NCBI RefSeq assembly: GCF_033807715.1
Contig: NC_084601.1
Location: 1,643,001-1,707,000, forward strand
DNA from: Cololabis saira
Lineage: Eukaryota; Chordata; Actinopteri; Beloniformes; Belonidae
Direction of reading: 5' to 3'
DNA length: 64,000 bases
Positions 55,243 through 64,000 of the stretch are shown here, in pieces. The notes under the pieces were generated by a model. That model was not told where the DNA came from, ran no database searches, and worked only from the letters and a program-made list of their open reading frames with translations. The stretch's first letter is position 1. The number at the start of each line of letters is the position of its first letter. Position numbers and translations under genes: made by a program.

Positions 55243-58200
55243 CCCTGGGGCTGTCTACGGGTCAGGGGAGGAGGGAGGGAGGGAGGGAGGGAGGAAGGAA
55301 GGAAGGAAGGAAGGAAGGAAGGAAGGAAGGAAGGAAGGAAGGAAGGAAGGAAGGAAGGAAGGAAGGAAGGAAGGAAGGAAGGAAGGAAGGAAGGAAGGAA
55401 GGAAGGAAGGAAGGAAGGAAGGAAGGAAGGAAGGAAGGAAGGAAGGAAGGAAGGAAGGAAGGAAGGAAGGAAGGAAGGAAGGAAGGAAGGAAGGAAGGAA
55501 GGAAGGAAGGAAGGAAGGAAGGAAGGAAGGAAGGAAGGAAGGAAGGAAGGAAGGGAGGGAGGGAGGGAGGGAGGGAGGGAGGGAGGGAGGGAGGGAGGGA
55601 AGGAAGAAGGGAAAAGGGAAGGAAGGAAGAAGGGAAAAGGGAAGGAAGGGAGCAAAGAAGGAAGGAAGAAGGGAAAAGAGAATGAAGGAAGGAAGGAAGG
55701 AAGGAAGGAAGGAAGGAAGGAAGGAAGGAAGGAAGGAAGGGAAAAAAGAATGAAGGAAGGAAGGAAGGGAAAAAAGAATGAAGGAAGGAAGGAAGGGAAA
55801 AAAGAATGAAGGAAGGAAGGAAGGGAAAAAAGAATGAAGGAAGGAAGGAAAGGAAAAAACAAGGAAGGAAAGAAGGGAGGAAGGAAGGAAAGAAGGAAGG
55901 AAGGAAGGAAGGAAGGAAGGAAGGAAGGAAGGAAGGAAGGAAGGAAGGAAGGAAGGAAGGAAGGAAGGAAGGAAGGAAGGAAGGAAGGAAGGAAGGAAGG
56001 AAGGAAGGAAGGAAGGAAGGAAGGGAGCAAAGAAGGAAGGAAGGAAGGGAAAAGGGAAGGAAGGAAGAAGGGAAAAGGGAAGGAAGGAAGAAGGGAAAAG
56101 GGAAGGAAGGAAGAAGGGAAAAGGGAAGGAAGGAAGGAAGGAAGGAAGGAAGAGAAAAAAGAAGGAAGGAAGGGAGCAAGGAAGGAAGGAAGGAAGGAAG
56201 GAAGGAAGGAAGGAAGGAAGGAAGGAAGGAAGGAAGGAAGGAAGGAAGGAAGGAAGGAAGGAAGGAAGGAAGGAAGGAAGGAAGGAAGGAAGGAAGGAAG
56301 GAAGGGAGGGAGGGAGGGAGGGAGGGAGGGAGGGAGGGAGGGAAGGAAGAAGGGAAAAGGGAAGGAAGGAAGAAGGGAAAAGGGAAGGAAGGGAGCAAAG
56401 AAGGAAGGAAGAAGGGAAAAGAGAATGAAGGAAGGAAGGAAGGAAGGAAGGAAGGAAGGAAGGAAGGAAGGAAGGAAGGAAGGGAAAAAAGAATGAAGGA
56501 AGGAAGGAAGGGAAAAAAGAATGAAGGAAGGAAGGAAGGGAAAAAAGAATGAAGGAAGGAAGGAAGGGAAAAAAGAATGAAGGAAGGAAGGAAAGGAAAA
56601 AACAAGGAAGGAAAGAAGGGAGGAAGGAAGGAAGGAAGGAAGGAAGGAAGGAAGGAAGGAAGGAAGGAAGGAAGGAAGGAAGGAAGGAAGGAAGGAAGGA
56701 AGGAAGGAAGGAAGGAAGGAAGGAAGGAAGGAAGGAAGGAAGGAAGGAAGGAAGGAAGGGAGCAAAGAAGGAAGGAAGGAAGGGAAAAGGGAAGGAAGGA
56801 AGAAGGGAAAAGGGAAGGAAGGAAGAAGGGAAAAGGGAAGGAAGGAAGAAGGGAAAAGGGAAGGAAGGAAGGAAGGAAGGAAGGAAGAGAAAAAAGAAGG
56901 AAGGAAGGGAGCAAGGAAGGAAGGAAGGAAGGAAGGAAGGAAGGAAGGAAGGAAGGAAGGAAGGAAGGAAGGAAGGAAGGAAGGGAAAAAAGAATGAAGG
57001 AAGGAAGGAAGGGAAAAAAGAATGAAGGAAGGAAGGAAGGGAAAAAGAATGAAGGAAGGAAGGAAGGGAAAAAAGAATGAAGGAAGGAAGGAAAGGAAAA
57101 AACAAGGAAGGAAAGAAGGGAGGAAGGAAGGAAGGAAAGAAGGAAGGAAGGAAGGAAGGAAGGAAGGAAGGAAGGAAGGAAGGAAGGAAGGAAGGAAGGA
57201 AGGAAGGGAAAAAAGAATGAAGGAAGGAAAGGAAAAAACAAGGAAGGGAGGAAGGAAGGAAGGAAGGAAGGAAGAGAAAAAAGAAGGAAGGAAGGGAGCA
57301 AAGAAGGAAGAAGGGAAAAGAGAAGGAAGGAAGAAGGGAAAAGAGAAGGAAGGAAGGAAGGAAGGAAGGAAGGAAGGAAGGAAGGAAGGAAGGAAGGAAG
57401 GAAGGAAGGAAAGAATTGAGGAAAGAAGGAAGGAAGGAAAGATGGGAAGAAGGAAAGAATGAAGGAAGGGAGAAAAGAAGGAAGGAAAGAAAGGAGGAAG
57501 GAAGGAAGGGAGCAAAGAAGGAAGGAAGAAGGGAAAAGGGAAGGAAGGAAGGAAGGAAGGAAGGAAGGAAGGAAGGAAGGAAGGAAGGAAGGAAGGGAAA
57601 AAAGAATGAAGGAAGGAAAGGAAAAAACAAGGATGGAAAGAAGGAAGGAAGGAAGGAAGGAAGGAAGGAAGAGAAAAAAGAAGGAAGGAAGGGAGCAAAG
57701 AAGGAAGGAAGAAGGGAAAAGGGAAGGAAGGAAGGAAGGAAGGAAGGAAGGAAGGAAGGAAGGAAGGAAGGAAGGAAGGGAAAAAAGAATGAAGGAAGGA
57801 AGGGAAAAAAGAATGAAGGAAGGGAAGGAAAAAACAAGGAAGGAAAGAAGGGAGGAAGGAAGGAAAGAAGGAAGGAAGGAAGGAAGGAAGGAAGGAAGGA
57901 AGGAAGGAAGGAAGGAAGGAAGGAAGGAAGGAAGGAAGGAAGGAAAAAAAGAATGAAGGAAGGAAAGGAAAAAACAAGGAAGGGAGGAAGGAAGGAAGGA
58001 AGGAAGGAAGGAAGAGAAAAAAGAAGGAAGGAAGGGAGCAAAGAAGGAAGGAAGAAGGGAAAAGAGAAGGAAGGAAGAAGGGAAAAGAGAAGGAAGGAAG
58101 GAAGGAAGGAAGGAAGGAAGGAAGGAAGGAAGGAAGGAAGGAAGGAAGGAAAGAATGGAGGAAAGAAGGAAGGAAGGAAAGATGGGAAGAAGGAAAGAAT

Positions 58201-58798
58201 GAAGGAAGGGAGAAAAGAAGGAAGGAAAGAAAGGAGGAAGGAAGGAAGGGAGCAAAGAAGGAAGGAAGAAGGGAAAAGGGAAGGAAGGAAGGAAGGAAGG
58301 AAGGAAGGAAGGAAGGAAGGAAGGAAGGAAGGAAGGAAGGAAGGAAGGAAGGAAGGGAAAAAAGAATGAAGGAAGGAAAGGAAAAAACAAGGAAGGAAAG
58401 AAGGAAGGAAGGAAGGAAGGAAGGAAGGAAGAGAAAAAAGAAGGAAGGAAGGGAGCAAAGAAGGAAGCGAGAAGGGAAAAGAGAAGGAAGGAAGGAAGGA
58501 AGGAAGGAAGGAAGGAAGGAAGGAAGGAAGGAAGGAAGGAAGGAAGGAAGGAAGGAAGGAAGGAAGGAAGGGAAAAAAGAATGAAGGAAGGAAAGGAAAA
58601 AACAAGGAAAGAATGTACAAGGGGAGAAAAGAAGGAAGGGAGGGAGGAAAGAAAGAAGGAAGGGAGAAAAGAGGAAGGGAGAAGGAAGGAGAGAGCAGGA
58701 GGAAAGAAGGAAGGAAGGGAGAAAAGAGGAAGGGAGAAGGAAGGAGGAAAGAAGGAACAGGAGAATGAAGTCATTTTGACCCAAAGACAGTACCAGGG
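55243..58798. mobile_element. piggyBac-like miniature element P4 with a 3.5-kb GGAA array
   Basis: The left target reads GTAA (55239-55242, mutated TTAA) and the right is TTAA (58799-58802). Ends ccctggggctgtctacgggt and gacccaaagacagtaccaggg are inverted copies. Everything between is purine repeat. Confidence 0.72.
55265..58765 (+). repeat. giant GGAA/GGGA purine array with higher-order units
   Basis: Almost no C or T on the plus strand for 3.5 kb. Sub-blocks: pure (GGAA)n, (GGGA)n, gggaaaagggaaggaagg, and 28-bp units gggaaaaaagaatgaaggaa. A composite block is repeated about 743 bp apart (55597 and 56340); another (gaaagaat-gaggaaagaagg, agatgggaagaagg) recurs about 740 bp apart (near 57411 and 58150). 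Three overlapping minus-strand frames of over 1100 residues (SFLPSFLP) are artefacts. Confidence 0.96.
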
Positions 58799-58802
58799 TT
58801 AA

Positions 58803-59270
58803 TATTGATTTATAATTAAGCATTATAATCTTTGTTTTCATGTAATAACTGTAATCACTTTTCACAGTAATGACATCATCTTATATCTTATCCTCTGACT
58901 TCAGACTTCTATTATTATTTAAAGCTGTTTTTCATATTTGAATGAATAAGACTGGTTTTCAATAGCATCTTATTAAGTGAATGAAAACAAAATGAAATTT
59001 AAAACCACCGCAAAACATAAACATCTTCTACACATGGTTGTTTCAGTCACATGTGACTGAATATTAGTGAATGTAACCCCAGAGATGCTGGTTCAGTTCA
59101 GGAGTAATAAAGCATATAATTATAAAGCAGCCCAGTGATTACCTGCAGACTGTCTGGAAGTTCTCTATCGCCCCCTGGAGGCAGTTTGAAATCACTGCGG
59201 ACAATAATTGTGGATCAATTAAAACTACATTCTCACGTATTCTCATTCCCCTTTCTTTTCATCCAAACAG
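58803..59270. other. intron, no feature recognised
   Basis: Nothing recognised. Confidence 0.45.
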
Positions 59271-59406
59271 AAGAGGAGAAGAAAAAGAAAGCAATAAGAC
59301 TTCCTGTCCAAAGGAGTGTAGAAACCGGATTGGCCGTGGAGTTTAAGTCACGTTTCACCCGACAACCGAGCCGTGATCCGGACGCTGAAGACCCCAAACC
59401 TGGAGC
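59271..59406 (+). CDS. rims1: RIM1 exon (VQRSVETGLAVEFKSRFTRQ)
   Basis: 136 nt, phase 1 in, phase 2 out. It reads EEEKKKKAIRLP, VQRSVETGLAVEFKSRFTRQ and PSRDPDAEDPKPG, matching KKLRSTVQRSTETGLAVEMRNWMTRQASRE in mammals. The donor gagc/gtaggc is weak (no AG before it), but the join to the next exon keeps the frame. Confidence 0.9.
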
Positions 59407-59773
59407 GTAGGCATCATTTCTGTTTACACCTGCACTCCTCTTCTCAGTCTGGGAATCATTTCTGTTAGCTGTCTTTAGACTTCTCTCAATCTGCATTTAA
59501 TCATATTTAATCCACCATTTTTCTTTTAACTCAAGCATTAATCAAAATAATCATTATTAATTTGTCTCATCGTTTTTATATGTAACTTTCTGTTTTTGGT
59601 CACTCTTTTATTTTAAGTTTCACCCTCGGTTTTTTATCACTCCTTCTACTGCTTTTTTCTCATCTCTTATCTTGTTTACATCCTGGTTTTTGGTCTTCAG
59701 TTTGAAAGCTGCAGCTGATATTTTCTTTGCAATGTTGTCTTTTTTTAAGTGTTCCCTCTCTATTTCTCCCCAG
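59407..59773. other. intron, no feature recognised
   Basis: T-rich intron. I looked here for the SMNSYSSEGN exon and did not find it. Confidence 0.5.
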
Positions 59774-59886
59774 CCTCATATTTCCTGGAGTGAAATTGGC
59801 CTCAGACAAACAGTTCACTGGTTTCCTGGAGGGATTAGGCCCCGCCCAGCTGGCTGGACGGCAGACTCTGGCCACGCCCCCCATGG
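59774..59886 (+). CDS. rims1: RIM1 exon (LIFPGVKLASDKQFTGFLEG)
   Basis: 113 nt, phase 2 in, phase 1 out. It reads LIFPGVKLASDKQFTGFLEG then LGPAQLAGRQTLATPPMG, one of the most conserved RIM segments, just before C2B. The donor is atgg/gtacca. The SMNSYSSEGN piece that precedes it in mammals was not found. Confidence 0.95.
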
Positions 59887-60031
59887 GTACCATTGTCTAT
59901 AAAAGCATTCATCTGCGTTTCTCAATACATTTTAAATAGTATACAATAATGCTACCATTTTTCCATCATCCTTAAATGTACTTGCATATATATAAAACTG
60001 ACTATTAATATAATGCTACAGCACGTGCACT

Positions 60032-60703
60032 CAGTACTGGAGTTGAGGGGGGATGAGGGGGGATCCAAATCATCCCCCCCCTGTAAAACTGCCATCCCCC
60101 CTTTCAATCCCTTATGTCATTTCATCAATGAATGTGGTTTTACTGCTATTTCAACATTTAGAGTCATCACCAGAAAAATAACTTATTTGACAATTTTCAC
60201 CTGTTTCAAGTAAATTTTCACTTGAAATAAGTAGAAAAATCTGCCAGTGGGACAAGATTTATCTTCTTATTACAAGCAAAAAAATCTTGTTCCACTGGCA
60301 GATTTTTCTACTTATTTCAAGTGAAAATCTACTTGAAACAGGTGAAAATTGTTGTTTTTTCCAGTGATGAGTCTTGTTTTAAGTGTAATGAGATTTTTTA
60401 CTTTTCTTTTTTAATTTTTTTTACTAAAATTAGACATTTTAACTATAAATAAGACAAATATTCTTGTTAAGATTTAGAGTTTTTGTGTTTTGATGTATTT
60501 GATGTAAGCCCAGTGGATATTTAAAGCTTACAGAAGGCTGCATTTAACTGCTGCTATGTCATTCCTGCAGTATTTCTGCAGGTGTTTTAGTCACTGCTAT
60601 TATTTGTAATATATTATATTATTTGTAATCAACACAAATTATCAGTCCACATATGATAAAATCCACCATCCCCCCTGGTTTTCTTTTTACAACTCGAGTA
60701 CTG
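60032..60703 (+). mobile_element. hairpin hAT miniature element B5
   Basis: Plus-orientation copy of family B. Exact 8-bp duplication cgtgcact (60024-60031, 60704-60711). Confidence 0.9.
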
Positions 60704-60959
60704 CGTGCACTGACTAAATAGTATCTGCATTAATAGATTTTCTGGGTAATTTGGTTTCATTAATTCTCAACTCTGGTTCTGATTGGAAACTGAATTTGAC
60801 TCTATCTTAGAAAAGTAGGAGGTGATGATGTAGTGGGAAGAAAAAATTTAGCAAAAAGAACCAAAGTGACCCTGTTAGTTAAAAACACATTAAAACATCT
60901 GACGTTTACCTTTGATTTCACGTCACATGAGCTGCTCTGATTGGCTCTCCATTGATCAG

Positions 60960-61061
60960 GTGACATCCAGATTGGGATGGTGTACAGGAAGGAACGTCTG
61001 GACGTGGAGGTGATCCGAGCCCGGGGGCTTGTGGGTAAACAGGGCAACAAGAATACTCCAG
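60960..61061 (+). CDS. rims1: RIM1 exon, C2B domain part 1
   Basis: 102 nt, phase 1 in and out. It reads GDIQIGMVYRKERLDVEV, IRARGLVGKQGNKNTP. First strands of the RIM C2B fold. Mammals have KKGQLEVE where this has RKERLDVE. Confidence 0.95.
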
Positions 61062-61968
61062 GTGAAAAAAGCATTACTGCGCTAAACTATTATCATTGTA
61101 CTATGAAATACTGCTGAAACACTCTTGAAACACTGTTTCCAAAAAGCTTAGACACTGTGTGACATGCAAGTGAATACACACAAAACACTTCAGAAATCAC
61201 TAAGAATACTATAAATAACCATATTAAATGTTGTAAATAACAAATCTTGCAAGGGTTCCACTTTGCTGATCAAAATCTGTCAAAGGAAATACAGCTTTGG
61301 TCTGATATACTAAATGTGAGATACAAACAGATGTTGATCCTTTGGGCTCTATTTTTTTAAAAAGATGACATTGCTTTTCACTGTTTTGCTGATGTTTTGC
61401 AAACGTATCTGCGCATACAGACGGAGTAATGAGTCTTACTGTCTTAAGGAAGTACACTCATGGCTGGAGATAAACTTCCTCAATTTGAACTAGAATAAGT
61501 CACAAGTTATTGTTTTTGATCAGCCTGACATTTTAAATGGTCATGACACTGTGACTGGCCCATTATCTGTGTACTATAAGCAATTTACGGGAAATATCAG
61601 TGTCATTTTTGACTCTGTTTTTAATTTTGTTTCAACAGATTAGCTCAGTGATTAAAACTACCATAGCCTTTTTCATCTGCATCTCTTAACTTTTAAATAT
61701 GCTGCAGAAGTAAACTTGACGTGAATAAAAAGTACTACAGATGATGAGGATGATGATGATGAGGATGAGGATGAGGATGATGATGATGATGAGGATGAGG
61801 ATGATATGCAACTTCAAAAATAACAATTGTCAAATTAAATTAATTTATTAAGCAAATTACATTTTAATGTAAATTTAAATGACAGCAATCAGTGTTTTAT
61901 AGGTGTTCTCAGTGTGGACTGTAAGTAACAACATCATTGATACGGACCATGATGTCATATGTCATATA
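61062..61968. other. intron with (GAT)n run, no gene
   Basis: A GATGATGAGGATGAGGAT-type microsatellite lies at 61740-61804. Nothing else recognised. Confidence 0.5.
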
Positions 61969-62335
61969 CAGGACTGTCTCAGAAAATTAGAATATTGTGA
62001 TAAAGTTCTTTATTTTCTGTAATGCAATTAAAAAAACAAAAATGTCATACATTCTGGATTCATTACAAATCAACTGAAATATTGCAAGCCTTTTATTATT
62101 TTAATATTGCTGATTATGGCTTACAGTTTAAGATTAAGATTCCCAGAATATTCTATTTTTTTGAGATAGGATATTTGAGTTTTCTTAAGCTGTAAGCCAT
62201 GATCAGCAATATTAAAATAATAAAAGGCTTGCAATATTTCAGTTGATTTGTAATGAATCCAGAATGTATGACATTTTTGTTTTTGTAATTGCATTACAGA
62301 AAATCACAATATTGTAATTTTTTGAGACAGTCCTG
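61969..62335. mobile_element. palindromic TA-flanked miniature element A7
   Basis: Full copy of family A, flanked by TA. Confidence 0.86.
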
Positions 62336-62426
62336 TATGTATAAATTCAGCATGTGTTAAAAGAATCCAGTTATTGACGACAGTTATAATCGCTGTATCT
62401 AAGGTGTGCGTGCGGGTTTGTTGCAG

Positions 62427-62566
62427 CTCCATATGTGAAGGTGTATCTCATGGATAACGGGAAGTGTGTGCTCAAGAGAAGAACCCGTCTAGCAAGAAAA
62501 ACCCTGGACCCTCTTTATCAACAACAGCTGCAGTTTGAAGAAAATCCCGAAGGAAAAGTCCTGCAG
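62427..62566 (+). CDS. rims1: RIM1 exon, C2B domain part 2 (last in window)
   Basis: 140 nt, phase 1 in, phase 0 out. It reads APYVKVYLMDNGKCVLKRRT, RLARKTLDPLYQQQLQF and EENPEGKVLQ. The rest of C2B (IVWGDYGRMDHK in the family) must lie beyond the right edge. Confidence 0.96.
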
Positions 62567-63512
62567 GTACAGACGTGTATTTGCTCAAACACACACACAC
62601 ACACAGAGCTGACAAACATACGATGTCACACGTTGGATAATAAAAGTCCAAACATATATAAGAAGTGGACATGGAACCAATCGGATCATAAACAGCAAAC
62701 TAGAACTCCATCTCTCCATCGCCGCTGCTGATCCGTGTCCAGTTCTTATCCAAATCACTCTCAGTATCAGCACCAAAAGTGTCTATCATTTTGAGTTTAG
62801 AATAGGAAATACAAAAAAAAAGACAACCTTTTAAGGTAAAAACAAAAAAGAACGACAGCTTAAACATACTTGTCTATGTTTTGTTCCAAACGTTTTGGCT
62901 GTTTTAGCATTTCCGCTGTGTGTCAGACAATATTTCCATCCACCACCATAAACGCATTTGAATTGAATTGAAATTTTAGTTTGAAAATGAAACAGTAGTG
63001 AAAACAAAACCAAACAATAATAATAAATAAATGTAAATAAGAAAACAAAGATAAAATATAAATAAAAACATGCATCCATCATAATTAACATGCTCGAAAA
63101 GGAGTAGGAAGAAGTAAAAACATATTAAATCCTACCCCCTAAACTCTTTTTCCTTATAATCAAAATTAATGTAATTTCTATACAAAAAAACAAAAGATAT
63201 TTCACACAATCCATGCCCAACTGAGCATTTGCACATGCTTCATTGTTATATGGGAGTTTATCCTAATACAGCCTCAGGGACAGCTACAAATCATGATCTT
63301 ATCATTGTTACAAATGTTAGCATTTTTGTTCATCAATATTAAACCACAACATTTGGGTTAACAAACTGAAACGGGGTCTGCATATAAGTTTTTGATAAGT
63401 TGAATTCACAAGAGTATGAATGCCCGGTGGAAGGTTAACAAAAGTCTTACATTTCCAAATAAAAAAGGTATGAATGTGTAGCCCAGCTCTGAAAACAGCA
63501 GCTAACACAGGA
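62567..63512. other. intron, no feature recognised
   Basis: A (CA)n run at 62590-62605, then AT-rich sequence. No C2B exon is seen up to the window end. Confidence 0.45.
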
Positions 63513-64000
63513 CCAGGTGATGTACAGTATCAGTACAGTACACAGTACAGTATCAGTACAGTATCAGTACAGTATCAGTACAGTACACAGTACAGTACAC
63601 AGTACAGGATACAGTACAGTACACAGTACAGGATACAGTACAGGATACAGTACAGTATCAGTACAGTACACAGTACAGTATCAGTACAGTACACAGTACA
63701 GTATCAGTACAGTATCAGTACAGTACACAGTACAGGATACAGTACAGTATCAGTACAGTACACAGTACAGTACACAGTACAGTATCAGTACAGTATCAGT
63801 ACAGTACACAGTACAGGATACAGTACAGTATCAGTACAGTACACAGTACAGTATCAGTACAGTATCAGTACAGTACACAGTACAGGATACAGTACAGTAT
63901 CAGTACAGTATCAGTACAGTACACAGTACAGGATACAGTACAGTATCAGTACACAGTACAGTATCAGTACAGTATCAGTACAGTACATAGTACAGGATAC
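63513..64000 (+). repeat. CAGTA-based minisatellite running off the window
   Basis: Built from cagtacagta joined by atcagta, cacagta or ggatacagta links, over at least 488 bp. The apparent 157-residue frame (YSISTVHSTVQ) is a repeat artefact. Confidence 0.95.

Larger units (their letters stand above)
1888..62566 (+). other. rims1: rims1 gene (RIM1 active-zone scaffold), partial: 35 exons
   Basis: RIM1 is a presynaptic active-zone scaffold that links Rab3 vesicles, Munc13, ELKS/CAST, RIM-binding protein and calcium channels. The exons, joined at GT-AG sites (one GC-AG), give one frame of about 1417 codons with matching phases throughout. Domain order seen is linker, PDZ, C2A, long Arg/Ser/Pro linker, start of C2B. 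Choice of RIM1 over RIM2 rests on stretches recalled from the families: SPVHRREFRERMLE and DQARVREEES in C2A, RISDSE-SDYDC, and GRD-SSTLSVPEQV-SSNHCS, all RIM1-like. The zinc-finger N-terminus and the end of C2B are outside the window. Teleosts have two RIM1 paralogues; which one this is cannot be told. Confidence 0.88.

Noticed and set aside
55191..58865. Open frames of over 1100 residues made of SFLPSFLP or EGRKEGRK repeats (also at 2077-2905, 3754-5283, 25193-25693, 34706-35587)
   Set aside because: They are translations of GGAA/TTCC microsatellites, open in several frames on both strands at once, with no domain or splice support.
1..64000. tRNA, rRNA or known microRNA genes
   Set aside because: No cloverleaf or rRNA core sequence was recognised by eye; the hairpins seen belong to miniature transposons. 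A covariance-model scan would be needed to be sure.

Overview
The window is a piece of a teleost fish chromosome. It holds one host gene, read left to right, whose exons match vertebrate RIM1 (rims1, regulating synaptic membrane exocytosis 1, an active-zone scaffold of nerve terminals). I assembled 35 exons (34 well or fairly well supported, one tentative) between 1888 and 62566. They join in a single open frame of about 1417 codons, and splice phases agree at every junction. The window starts and ends inside the gene: exons for the N-terminal Rab3-binding zinc-finger region lie upstream, and the end of the C2B domain lies downstream. Teleost origin is inferred from the retroelements (L2/Maui-like, Rex3-like, RTE) and the many hAT, Tc1-like and piggyBac-like miniature elements. 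The paralogue (rims1a or rims1b) and the species cannot be told from the sequence.

Layout of the gene: 1888-3808 linker with an RRxS phosphorylation-type site; 10252-22141 PDZ domain; 22263-23456 Ser-rich linker; 27802-29221 C2A domain; 29387-41057 Arg/Ser-rich linker ending in the RIM-BP-binding PxxP motif; 47256-55130 a block of short symmetric exons, including an unusual 648-nt Pro/Ala-rich exon; 59271-62566 linker and most of C2B. Two runs of exons are symmetric (phase 2-2 at 36974-40121, phase 1-1 at 47256-51108), so they can be skipped in any combination without breaking the frame.

The introns are packed with transposable elements. A 5.9-kb L2-like LINE (15002-20903) carries an esterase ORF1 and an endonuclease/reverse transcriptase ORF2, split by a second L2 copy in reverse orientation. 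A third L2 copy on the minus strand (41666-46690) is split by an RTE-clade LINE. A Rex3-like fragment lies at 49779-50642. There are seven copies of a palindromic TA-flanked miniature element, five of a hairpin-bearing hAT element, three of another hAT element and two of a third. Four TTAA-flanked piggyBac-like elements are filled with long GGAA/GGGA purine arrays, one of them 3.5 kb.

The observations most worth a second look are at the splice sites. A 55-bp tandem repeat (2886-3215) copies the 3' splice site and start of a RIM exon five extra times, using the end of a piggyBac-like element, and each copy looks like a 27-nt in-frame microexon. A second ~55-58-bp tandem repeat (23457-24012) starts exactly at another exon's 5' splice site and copies it about nine times. 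Several transposons end within 25-65 bp of RIM 3' splice sites.
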